In this document: piece by piece, positions 8,446-16,241 of the stretch
Layout: each line of letters begins with the position of its first letter
Numbering within the stretch: the first letter of the stretch is position 1
From: Mucilaginibacter geliditolerans
GTDB taxonomy: Bacteria > Bacteroidota > Bacteroidia > Sphingobacteriales > Sphingobacteriaceae
Reading direction: 5' to 3'
NCBI RefSeq assembly: GCF_014200495.1
Contig: NZ_JACHBY010000001.1
Location: forward strand, 558,001-622,000
DNA length: 64,000 nucleotides
The notes under the pieces: model-generated
The model's database searches: none
What the model was told of the DNA's origin: nothing
The model's input: only the letters and a program-made list of their open reading frames with translations
Program-made: the position numbers and the translations under genes

Positions 8446-10302
8446 ATGGCTAAAGTGTCTATCAACCTGGCAACAGGTTCAATACAAAAGGAAGAAATTA
8501 TTGTCGGCATTGATTTGGGTACCACTAACTCGCTGGTGGCATTCATCAATCCTGATAAAAACCCGCAGGTGATAAATGATGCAGGAAAAGGCGTGTTAGT
8601 ACCCTCTGTTGTGCATTTTTCAAATACAGGTGATATTACTGTTGGTAACGAAGCCAGGGAATATTTAACAACCGACCCCAGCAATACAATATTCTCTGTA
8701 AAGCGTCTATTGGGCCGGTCATATAAAGACATTGAAAACTATAAAAGCTTTTTTAGCTATAAAGTCATCGACGACGACAGCGAAAGCCTGGTGAAAATAA
8801 AGGTTGGCGATAAATTTTATACACCGATAGAGCTATCAGGCCTGATACTGAAAGAACTAAAAGCCCGCGCCGAACATGCCTTAAAAACGCCTGTTAATCG
8901 TGCTGTAATAACTGTACCCGCCTATTTCAATGACTCACAACGCCAGGCAACCCGCGATGCAGGTAAACTGGCCGGACTGGATGTTCTGCGCATTGTAAAC
9001 GAGCCTACAGCCGCTAGTTTGGCTTACGGTATCGGCCTAAATCCTGAAGAAACTAAAACTATAGCTGTATATGATTTAGGCGGAGGCACATTTGATGTAT
9101 CTATCCTGCAAATTCAAAACGGCATTTTCGAAGTATTAGCTACCAATGGCGATACTTTTTTAGGTGGCGATGATTTTGACAGCGCTATTGTTGATTACTG
9201 GATAGAAAAAAATCAGCTTAACAAAGCCGAACTGATAGAGAACCATGAACTGGCCCAACAACTGCGTTTGAAGGCTGAGGAAGCTAAAAAATCATTCGCG
9301 CATCAGAGCCTGTTTAATGAAAAGATAGGTGAGATCTGGTGCACTCTTGATAAGGCAACTTTTGAGCAATTGATATTACCAAAGGTTGAGCAAACCATCA
9401 CAGCCTGCCGCAACGCCTTAAAAGATGCTGGCTTGACTATTGATAAAATTGATGAAGTGGTAATGGTGGGCGGATCAACACGTACAGCATTGGTGAAAAA
9501 GATGGTGGGTGAGTTTTTCGGTCGCCCGGTGCATGATGAGGTGAACCCAGATGAAGTTGTTGCTCTCGGTGCTGCTATACAAGCAGATATTTTAGCCGGT
9601 AACCGCAGTGATATTTTATTGCTGGATGTTACCCCGCTATCCTTAGGTATTGAAACCATGGGCGGTTTAATGGATGTGATCATCCCGCGTAATTCAAAAG
9701 TACCAACCAAGGCGGGCAGACAATACACTACTTCCATAGACGGGCAGGTAAACATGAAAATTGCCGTTTATCAGGGCGAGCGCGATTTGATCAGTGAGAA
9801 CCGTAAACTGGCAGAGTTTGATCTGAAAGGTATACCATCAATGCCTGCTGGCTTCCCTAAGGTTGATATCAACTTTTTGCTAAATGCCGATGGGATATTA
9901 ACTATACAAGCTATTGAACTGCGCTCGGGTGTAAAACAGCAGGTTGAAGTAAAACCAACCTACGGTATTACTGATGACCAGGTTGAGCAAATGCTTTTGG
10001 ATAGCATTACCCACGCTAAAGAAGATGTTGCCCAACGTATGCTGATAGAAGCCCGTACCGAAGGCGAACAAATGGTTTATACCGTAGAGCGTTTCATCCA
10101 GAAGAATAATAGCTTCTTATCAATAAGCGAACTAAGTGAAACCAATAAATACATACAAACCCTTAAAGAAGCATTAAACAGCGGCAACAAGGATTTGATA
10201 CACAAAGCCATTGATGAGCTGAATGAATTTACCCGTCCGTTTGCCGAGCGTTTAATGGATGTGGCAATAAGTACAGCAATGAAGGGGAAGAGTATAGAGT
10301 AA
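8446..10302 (+). CDS. hscA: Hsp70-type chaperone HscA
   Basis: A 618-residue Hsp70. The ATPase domain shows [15 protein letters not shown] (phosphate 1), [48 protein letters not shown] (phosphate 2) and [17 protein letters not shown] (adenosine). The substrate-binding domain contains [16 protein letters not shown]. It has the short N-terminal extension ([13 protein letters not shown]) of Bacteroidota HscA and lacks the long C-terminal tail of DnaK, which argues for the Fe-S assembly chaperone over DnaK. No hscB or isc genes are adjacent, so partners must be elsewhere and the HscA/DnaK distinction rests on length and the N-terminus. Confidence 0.82.
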   Translation: MAKVSINLATGSIQKEEIIVGIDLGTTNSLVAFINPDKNPQVINDAGKGVLVPSVVHFSNTGDITVGNEAREYLTTDPSNTIFSVKRLLGRSYKDIENYKSFFSYKVIDDDSESLVKIKVGDKFYTPIELSGLILKELKARAEHALKTPVNRAVITVPAYFNDSQRQATRDAGKLAGLDVLRIVNEPTAASLAYGIGLNPEETKTIAVYDLGGGTFDVSILQIQNGIFEVLATNGDTFLGGDDFDSAIVDYWIEKNQLNKAELIENHELAQQLRLKAEEAKKSFAHQSLFNEKIGEIWCTLDKATFEQLILPKVEQTITACRNALKDAGLTIDKIDEVVMVGGSTRTALVKKMVGEFFGRPVHDEVNPDEVVALGAAIQADILAGNRSDILLLDVTPLSLGIETMGGLMDVIIPRNSKVPTKAGRQYTTSIDGQVNMKIAVYQGERDLISENRKLAEFDLKGIPSMPAGFPKVDINFLLNADGILTIQAIELRSGVKQQVEVKPTYGITDDQVEQMLLDSITHAKEDVAQRMLIEARTEGEQMVYTVERFIQKNNSFLSISELSETNKYIQTLKEALNSGNKDLIHKAIDELNEFTRPFAERLMDVAISTAMKGKSIE

Positions 10303-10313
10303 TTACTTTGTGT

Positions 10314-10390
10314 TTGTCATTCTGATAGCGAAGAACCTGTACGCTGACTATACAAGTATAAAGATTCTTCGCTATCGCTCAGGATGACAA
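10314..10390. repeat. Palindromic intergenic repeat downstream of hscA
   Basis: Arms 10314-10335 (starting TTGTCATTCTGATAGCG) and 10365-10390 (ending CAGGATGACAA) are near-complementary around a ~29-base centre. The ends resemble other TGTCAT...ATGACA palindromes in the window (8245-8341). Confidence 0.7.
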
Positions 10391-10430
10391 TTAAAGTAAA
10401 AAAAATCCTCGTTTCCGGGGATTTCTCATT

Positions 10431-10721
10431 TTAAAGATTCTTTATTTCTTCCTGCTCCTTCAACGCTGCAATATTATTGCTATTGCTGTAGCTATCGGTT
10501 TGGCTGGCAAAATCTTCCAATATCGCTGCAATAGTATCCAAATTATCGGCTACCCTTTGGTGCATATCAGGCAGGTCTTTTTCCAATCTTTTATTGCCCA
10601 GGTCAATATTATCCACCTCTATCTTAGCAAGCTTTTGAATGATGGCCTGCTGACTATTTTTCAGATCTTCCAGTTCATGGACAATCTTCTCCATCAACGC
10701 AAATTTCTTTAACTTATCCAT
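10431..10721 (-). CDS. Small coiled-coil protein of unknown function
   Basis: A 96-residue acidic protein with no signal peptide. Residues 1-70 are heptad-rich (MEKIVHELEDLKNSQQAIIQ, then KLAKIEVDNIDLGNKRLEKD) and likely form a coiled coil; a second helix spans ~58-75 (VADNLDTIAAILEDFASQ). It matches no family I recognise. It is transcribed alone, convergent with hscA and divergent from the TPR gene at 10817. Codon use looks like that of its neighbours, which supports a real gene. Confidence 0.6.
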   Translation of the reverse strand: MDKLKKFALMEKIVHELEDLKNSQQAIIQKLAKIEVDNIDLGNKRLEKDLPDMHQRVADNLDTIAAILEDFASQTDSYSNSNNIAALKEQEEIKNL

Positions 10722-10816
10722 AGTGTTGTCGTTTTTAAATTATATCAATACAACCCCTATTCAGCTATTTTGTTTAATAATTTGGATTTATAGTTTATAA
10801 CTAATAATTTAGTTAT

Positions 10817-11962
10817 ATGAAATACTACATCATCCTACTTCTTATTACCGGCCTTTTTCAACACGCATTTTCGCAGGATAGCACAAGGCAAAACAATGCC
10901 ATATTGCTTGATTATTATCAAAATCAACGCTTTGACCAGGCTGTAAATTACCTGAAACAAAATAACCCTGAACCCATCACTAACATCAAAATATTAAAAG
11001 CACTTGCCTACTGCAACCAGATGAATGGCAAACTACCTGAAGCCGAAACTTATTATGAACGTGTTTATGCAATGGATTCTACCAGCACCTCAGTATTATA
11101 CAGTTTAGGCAGTATCAACCTGCGCCGGGGCAATGAAATAAATGCAGAAGTCTTTTATAAAAAGATAATATTAAAGGACAGCACCAATTTTATTGTATAC
11201 AAGCAATTAGCTAAGATCAGCATTGATAAAAAGGATGTGATCGCTGCGGTAAATTACCTCATAAGAGCCAACAAGCTAAATCCTGAGGATGCAGATGTAG
11301 CATCGGATCTTGGTGATATGTATATAAGCATGAAAGCATATTCCGCGGCCGAAAAGGTTTTAGACCGTGCCATCATCGCCGATCCTGAAAATATGATCTT
11401 ACTGCAAAGCCTTGTAAAACTGGAATACAACCAGAAGAAATGGTCGGAAACAGCTAATAATTGTGAGAAACTGGTACTGTTAGGCAATCAGTCTGGCTCG
11501 ATATTAACACAATTGGGTATTGCTTATTATAATTTGAATCAGTACAAATGCAGTATTGAAACTTTTAGTCAGATTGCTGAGATGGAGCAAACCGAAACAA
11601 CTTACTATTTTACTGGGGCATGCTATAAAGCATTAAAAGATTACAACAAGGCAATCACATACTTCCAAAAAACTATCACGCAAGGCATATCGCCCAACAT
11701 TAATAGCTATTACAGCGAAATAGCCGATACTTATGAAACGCTCAGGAAGTTTAAAAAGGCTGAACAGGCCTATCAAAAAGCATTACAGTTTACCGAAACA
11801 CCGATAACCTGGTATTCGCTGGCTAATCTGTACGATACTGAATTGAAGAAGAAAAACTCCGCCATAAAATATTACAAAAAATTTTTGACAGCAAAGCCAG
11901 CTAAGAATCAGCAAAGCTATATTGCGTATGCGAAGAGTCGGGTTGAAATATTAACCAAATGA
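10817..11962 (+). CDS. Secreted tetratricopeptide repeat protein
   Basis: A 381-residue protein with a signal peptide (MKYYIILLLITGLFQHAFS, cleavage after FSQ) and about eight TPR units from ~residue 25 to 375, for example SVLYSLGSINLRRGNEINAE, ADVASDLGDMYISMKAYSAA and TYYFTGACYKALKDYNKAIT. TPRs are protein-protein scaffolds; the partner is unknown. The stop codon TGA (11960-11962) abuts a dispersed repeat beginning AACCGGGATT. Confidence 0.82.
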   Translation: MKYYIILLLITGLFQHAFSQDSTRQNNAILLDYYQNQRFDQAVNYLKQNNPEPITNIKILKALAYCNQMNGKLPEAETYYERVYAMDSTSTSVLYSLGSINLRRGNEINAEVFYKKIILKDSTNFIVYKQLAKISIDKKDVIAAVNYLIRANKLNPEDADVASDLGDMYISMKAYSAAEKVLDRAIIADPENMILLQSLVKLEYNQKKWSETANNCEKLVLLGNQSGSILTQLGIAYYNLNQYKCSIETFSQIAEMEQTETTYYFTGACYKALKDYNKAITYFQKTITQGISPNINSYYSEIADTYETLRKFKKAEQAYQKALQFTETPITWYSLANLYDTELKKKNSAIKYYKKFLTAKPAKNQQSYIAYAKSRVEILTK

Positions 11963-12059
11963 ACCGGGATTTATTCGATTTAATAGATTTACATGATGCT
12001 TGAAAACATCCTAAGAATCAAATAATTCCAGCGAATCCTGATTCACAAATCCTGGTTCA
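11962..12059. repeat. Dispersed repeat abutting a stop codon, copy A
   Basis: This ~98-base element begins AACCGGGATT at the TPR gene stop and ends CCTGGTTC, so its ends are inverted repeats. A related copy lies at 42149-42231 with the same opening word, the shared internal block ATTTACATGAT and AATCCTAA-like words. Both copies start within or directly at a stop codon. Confidence 0.65.
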
Positions 12060-12644
12060 CTATCTATTCATCAACCTCGCCACATACTTCCCAATGATAT
12101 CAAACTCCAGATTCACAAACGAGCCTACGCGTACGTGCTGCAGATTGGTATGCTCAAAAGTATAAGGGATAATAGCTACGGAAAAAGTATTAGCAAAGGA
12201 GTTAACAACTGTAAGGCTTATGCCATTTACACAAATTGAACCTTTTTCAACCGTAACATTACCTGCGGCGGCATCATATTCAAAAGTGTATTCCCAGCTG
12301 CCGGCAAGCTCATTAAAAGCTACGCAAGTTGCAGTTTGATCAACATGCCCCTGAACGATGTGCCCATCAAGGCGCGCATTCATTTGCATGCAGCGTTCCA
12401 AATTTACCAGGTCGCCAATCTTCAAATCGCCAATATTTGTTTTGTTCAACGTTTCCTCAATAGCGGTTACGGTATGTTTGCCATCTGCCAGTGCTACCAC
12501 TGTTAAACAAACGCCGTTATGCGCTACCGACTGATCTATCTTTAACTCAGCCGCGATAGCTGACTCCACCGTAATATGCAGATTGCCATGATCATGTTGC
12601 AGATCGGTTACCTTACCTAAAGTTTCTATTATTCCTGTAAACAT
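12060..12644 (-). CDS. ribE: Riboflavin synthase (alpha chain)
   Basis: A 194-residue enzyme that dismutates two 6,7-dimethyl-8-ribityllumazine molecules to riboflavin. It begins with the invariant MFTGIIETLG. Two tandem lumazine-binding domains are visible: residues 1-~90 (QSVAHNGVCLTVVAL, LKIGDLVNLERCM) and ~91-190 (GHIVQGHVDQTA, GSICVNGISLTVVN, VGSFVNLEFDIIGKYVARL). The length is normal. It stands alone; a promoter of -33/-7 type lies ~37 bases upstream, inside the loop of a large inverted repeat. Confidence 0.95.
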   Translation of the reverse strand: MFTGIIETLGKVTDLQHDHGNLHITVESAIAAELKIDQSVAHNGVCLTVVALADGKHTVTAIEETLNKTNIGDLKIGDLVNLERCMQMNARLDGHIVQGHVDQTATCVAFNELAGSWEYTFEYDAAAGNVTVEKGSICVNGISLTVVNSFANTFSVAIIPYTFEHTNLQHVRVGSFVNLEFDIIGKYVARLMNR

Positions 12645-12646
12645 AT

Positions 12647-12767
12647 GCCCCCTACCCCCCTAAAGGGGATTTTTGAAGCACAAATTTAGTTATTTACATA
12701 TGACTTTATTCCAAACTATATAAAATGACATCGAGTTAATCAAAACTCCCCTTTAGGGGCTGGGGGC
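12647..12767. repeat. Inverted pair of CCCCTAAAGGGG-type repeats
   Basis: Arm 1 (12647-12675) and arm 2 (12741-12767) are inverted copies of one ~28-base word containing CCCCTAAAGGGGA. They bracket a 65-base centre that holds the ribE promoter. Each arm contains its own small palindrome. Confidence 0.65.
12681..12715 (-). promoter_or_regulatory. ribE promoter (Bacteroidota -33/-7 type)
   Basis: On the minus strand TAAATTTG (12681-12688) fits TAnnTTTG and a TTTG word lies at 12712-12715, 23 bases upstream, within the accepted spacing. The ribE start codon follows ~37 bases downstream. Confidence 0.55.
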
Positions 12768-12782
12768 TAAAACTAATGCTGG

Positions 12783-12790
12783 TACTTTTG
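12783..12790 (+). promoter_or_regulatory. Candidate -7 element of the NUDIX gene
   Basis: TACTTTTG fits TAnnTTTG and lies 32 bases before the NUDIX ATG at 12823, immediately after repeat arm 2. No convincing -33 element is visible because that position falls in the repeat. Confidence 0.4.
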
Positions 12791-12822
12791 GTTTTGTTAA
12801 CTTAGCCATAACTATAAACATT

Positions 12823-13275
12823 ATGCCCAAGCAAAGCGCCGGAATACTCTTATATCGAAAAATAAATAACATATTACAAATCTTCCTGGTACATCCCGGC
12901 GGACCGTTCTTTAAAAACAAGGACGAAGGCAGCTGGACAATACCCAAAGGCGAGTTTTTGGATGATGAAGAACCGCTTGCAGCAGCTAAACGCGAGTTTC
13001 AGGAAGAAACCGGTAAGCGGGTTGATGGCGACTTTATCTCCTTAGGATCTATTAAACAGAAGAGCGGCAAAACAGTGTATGCCTGGGCAATTGAGGGCGA
13101 CATTGATCAAGAAACTATTGTAAGTAATGTTTTTGATTTGGAATGGCCTCCCCGGTCAGGGAAAATGATTTCTATCCCTGAAGTTGACAGGGCAGATTGG
13201 TTTGATATTGATATCGCGAAGCAAAAAATAAACCCAGCGCAAGTGCCTTTGATAGAGCGGCTAAATAAGCTATGA
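12823..13275 (+). CDS. NUDIX hydrolase
   Basis: A 150-residue protein with a complete Nudix box from G43 to ~V67 (GEFLDDEEPLAAAKREFQEE followed by TG); the catalytic Glu residues lie in REFQEETG (57-64). The N-terminal MPKQSAGILLYRK and FLVHPGGPFF are typical of a subgroup that acts on small nucleoside diphosphate derivatives or dinucleotides. The substrate cannot be read from the sequence. It is a single gene divergent from ribE. Confidence 0.9.
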   Translation: MPKQSAGILLYRKINNILQIFLVHPGGPFFKNKDEGSWTIPKGEFLDDEEPLAAAKREFQEETGKRVDGDFISLGSIKQKSGKTVYAWAIEGDIDQETIVSNVFDLEWPPRSGKMISIPEVDRADWFDIDIAKQKINPAQVPLIERLNKL

Positions 13276-13340
13276 ACTAAATATTAAATGATTTGTAACG
13301 TTTTTGTGTTTTTAACTATCTTAAGTGAAAATTCTAAACT

Positions 13341-14576
13341 ATGAGGAAATTGTTATTGATCTGCTGCATATGTTTAAGCTGTTTGTTTGCCAATGCGCAA
13401 TTAAATAAGGAATTAACCGATTTCCAAACCTATTCCAGGGAAATGAGCCAAAAGGTTAGCGAAGCTTCCAAAACGAAAAACGATGAAGCCGGAATTGCTG
13501 AAACCAATGAATGGCTCGATCATTACAACAATCTATCGCCTGAGGCAAAGAAAAGCGTGATGGACTTTACCCAAAACATGTACTATAACCTGGCATGCTT
13601 CTCATCCCAGGAAGGAAAAAAGGCTGTAGCGATAACTTACTTTAAAAAGGCAATAGCTGAAGGTTTCAGCGATTATAAACACGCATCAGTCGACAGCGAC
13701 CTCGATAATATCAGGAATGAAGCTGAATTCAAAGATGCTCTTCAAAAACTGCGCAACAAATTTGATTATGGTTATCTATTGCAGCAATCGGGCCCTTATA
13801 ATAACTCAACTGCTGCTTTGCCAGCATTTACCTACCAGTCATCATCTGCACCTGAATTGGTTGAACTAAAAACCAGATTCAACCTCGATTCAGTGAGCGG
13901 TAACGGCGATGAGATCAGCAGAATGAAAAACCTTTTACACTGGGTACATAATGAGATCAGGCATGATGGAAATTCAGGTAATCCTAAATCAAAAAACGCT
14001 GCGGACCTGATAACCATATGTAAAAAGGAAAATCGCGGTGTTAATTGCCGTATGATGGCTACTACCTTACGGGATGTTTACCAGGCTGAAGGTTTCAAGG
14101 CAAGAATAGTGACCTGCATGCCTAAAGATACGAACGATTTTGACTGTCATGTAATTAACGTAGTATGGTCAAAAACATTCAATAAATGGGTATGGATGGA
14201 CCCGACCTTTAACGCTTATGTTAGCGACAGCAAAGGTAACCTGCTAAATATTGAAGAAGTTAGGGAGCGACTGTTGAAAGGCAGCGACGACCTGGTATTG
14301 AATGATGATGCCAACTGGAATAACCAGGAAAAAGAAACAAAAGATTATTATTTAGGCTATTATATGTCGAAAAACCTATACTGGCTTAAATGTTCTGTCA
14401 AAAGCGAGTGGGATCTGGAAACACGCAAACCCGGCATGGCTTCAATTGTGTATATTAATTTATATCCGGGTTCTTACACCACCATATTTCAGCCTAAAAA
14501 AGCTAACGGTGATGTGGTAGAATATGCTGCTAATAATCCAGTCTATTTTTGGCAAAAACCGCAAACGATTAACTAA
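13341..14576 (+). CDS. Secreted transglutaminase-like protein
   Basis: A 411-residue protein with a signal peptide (LLLICCICLSCLFANA). Residues ~20-130 form a helical, partly TPR-like region ending in FKDALQKLRNKFDYG. The transglutaminase-like core (~190-330) has a catalytic triad readable as C236 (VNCRMMATTL), H270 (DFDCHVINV) and D287 (WVWMDPTFNAY). Bacterial members act as cysteine proteases or amidases on peptides or are structural; which applies here is unknown. It converges on accC, whose 3' end is 35 bases away. Confidence 0.85.
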   Translation: MRKLLLICCICLSCLFANAQLNKELTDFQTYSREMSQKVSEASKTKNDEAGIAETNEWLDHYNNLSPEAKKSVMDFTQNMYYNLACFSSQEGKKAVAITYFKKAIAEGFSDYKHASVDSDLDNIRNEAEFKDALQKLRNKFDYGYLLQQSGPYNNSTAALPAFTYQSSSAPELVELKTRFNLDSVSGNGDEISRMKNLLHWVHNEIRHDGNSGNPKSKNAADLITICKKENRGVNCRMMATTLRDVYQAEGFKARIVTCMPKDTNDFDCHVINVVWSKTFNKWVWMDPTFNAYVSDSKGNLLNIEEVRERLLKGSDDLVLNDDANWNNQEKETKDYYLGYYMSKNLYWLKCSVKSEWDLETRKPGMASIVYINLYPGSYTTIFQPKKANGDVVEYAANNPVYFWQKPQTIN

Positions 14577-14593
14577 CATAATAAATTTCAAAG

Positions 14594-14627
14594 CCTCTCC
14601 TTTGGCTGTCCTTAAAAGAGGTTTTTT
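14594..14627 (+). terminator. Likely terminator of the transglutaminase-like gene
   Basis: CCTCT (14594-14598) pairs with AGAGG (14617-14621), with further pairing inside the loop, followed by TTTTTT (14622-14627). It slightly overlaps the 3' end of the convergent accC gene. Confidence 0.5.
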
Positions 14628-16093
14628 CTGTTCTTTACCCAATTACTGCTTTCTAAAACACCATTGGTTAAATTAATCTTTTTCTCGCTTAATAGCTTTT
14701 GCATTATCAAAGCAGCAATCAGGGCTTCGTCGTCGTTACCTGTTTGCAGTACCTCTGGCGTAAAGTATTTCTTTACAAAATGAGTGTCAAAATTACCTGA
14801 GGTAAATGCTTCATGCTGCATTACAAATTTGCCGAACGCCAATGTAGTAGTAATGCCAGTAATGCTGTATTCATCAATAGCCCTAATCATCCGTTCAATA
14901 GCTTCGGCCCTATCCTTACCATAAGTAATAAGCTTGGCAATCATAGGGTCGTAATAAATGGGGATTTCCATACCTTGTTCAAAGCCATCATCAACCCTCA
15001 CACCCGGACCTTTCGGTGTGATGTAGGTTTGCAATGTACCTATATCCGGTAAAAAGTTATTGGCAGGATCCTCAGCGTATACACGCAGTTCCATGGCATG
15101 GCCTTTTATTTCCAGGTCTTTTTGTTTAAAACTGATGGCTTCGCCCCTTGCTATTTTTATTTGCTCTTTTACCAGGTCGATGCCAGTGATCAGTTCCGTT
15201 ACCGGGTGCTCCACCTGCAGGCGGGTATTCATTTCTAAAAAATAGAAGTTCATCTGCTCGTCCATAATAAACTCCACTGTACCTGCGCCGGTGTAATTAA
15301 CCGAACGCGCTACATCAACAGCGCACTTACCCATTGCCTCACGAATCTCAGGTGTTAAAACCGATGAGGGCGCTTCTTCAATTACTTTTTGATGCCTGCG
15401 CTGTACCGAACAATCCCGCTCAAACAAATGCAGGATGTTGCCGTGCGTGTCGCCCAAAACCTGTATCTCAATATGCCGTGGCGATGAAACATAACGCTCA
15501 ATAAATACCGAGCCATCACCAAATGCCGAGGTAGCTTCCGATACGGCCAACTGCATTTGCTCCTCAAAATCGGCAACACTTTCAACAATACGCATGCCTT
15601 TACCACCACCACCGGCAGCAGCTTTTATCAGGATAGGGAAACCAACCTCAACAGCACGTTCCTTAGCATCATTTATATCTGTAATGGCTTCCTCGGTCCC
15701 GGGAACCATTGGTATATTATATTTTAAGGCAGCCGCTTTGGCAGATAACTTGTTACCCATCACTTCCATAGCTTCAGGCGATGGACCTATTAGTATTAAC
15801 CCCGATTCGCGCACAAGCCTTGCAAAAGCTGCATTTTCCGAAAGGAAACCATAACCAGGATGTATCCCCTCCGCTCCTGTTTTTCGACAAGCATCAATGA
15901 TCTTATCTGCCACCAAATAAGATTGATTGGATGGTGCTTCGCCGATATGCACCGCTTCATCCGCATAGCGCACATGCAGCGCATTACGGTCGGCATCCGA
16001 GTAAACGGCAACTGTTTTAATACCCATTTCCCGCGCTGAGCGCATGATCCTCAAAGCAATTTCGCCACGATTAGCAACCAGTATTTTTTGCAT
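14612..16093 (-). CDS. accC: Biotin carboxylase (acetyl-/acyl-CoA carboxylase subunit)
   Basis: A 493-residue ATP-grasp enzyme that carboxylates biotin on a carrier protein. Blocks include MQKILVANRGEIALRIMRSA at the N-terminus, GYGFLSENAAFARL, the glycine-rich ATP loop IKAAAGGGGKGMRIV, ERDCSVQRRHQKVIEEAPS and FYFLEMNTRLQVEHPVTE. The length is slightly above the ~450 residues of E. coli AccC, with a C-terminal extension but no biotinyl domain. accB and carboxyltransferase genes are not adjacent, so it could serve acetyl-CoA or another acyl-CoA carboxylase. Confidence 0.88.
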   Translation of the reverse strand: MQKILVANRGEIALRIMRSAREMGIKTVAVYSDADRNALHVRYADEAVHIGEAPSNQSYLVADKIIDACRKTGAEGIHPGYGFLSENAAFARLVRESGLILIGPSPEAMEVMGNKLSAKAAALKYNIPMVPGTEEAITDINDAKERAVEVGFPILIKAAAGGGGKGMRIVESVADFEEQMQLAVSEATSAFGDGSVFIERYVSSPRHIEIQVLGDTHGNILHLFERDCSVQRRHQKVIEEAPSSVLTPEIREAMGKCAVDVARSVNYTGAGTVEFIMDEQMNFYFLEMNTRLQVEHPVTELITGIDLVKEQIKIARGEAISFKQKDLEIKGHAMELRVYAEDPANNFLPDIGTLQTYITPKGPGVRVDDGFEQGMEIPIYYDPMIAKLITYGKDRAEAIERMIRAIDEYSITGITTTLAFGKFVMQHEAFTSGNFDTHFVKKYFTPEVLQTGNDDEALIAALIMQKLLSEKKINLTNGVLESSNWVKNRKNLF

Positions 16094-16117
16094 AACGTAA
16101 ATGTAGAAAAGAATCAG

Positions 16118-16236
16118 GAGTTAAGATTCAGGAATCAGGATTTTCTTTTTGTATCTGTACTTCAGTTGCAAACTGAGAAATAATTCATTTTCGAATAAAC
16201 ATCGTTATCCGTAGGCTTCAGTTGCAAACTGAAGCC
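16118..16236. repeat. Short dispersed repeats including a perfect hairpin
   Basis: 16214-16236 is a perfect 10-bp hairpin, GGCTTCAGTT with a 3-base loop. A truncated copy of the same word (ACTTCAGTTGCAAACTGAG) lies near 16160. Bases 16118-16145 hold words of the form AATCAGGAGTTAAGATTCAG, also found in the terminator after the Rrf2 gene at 24929. Confidence 0.6.
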
Positions 16237-16241
16237 AGTAA

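Noticed and set aside
9303..9755. Minus-strand frame of 150 codons inside hscA
   Set aside because: Antisense shadow of a well conserved Hsp70; composition is low-complexity Ser/Thr/Ala with no family.
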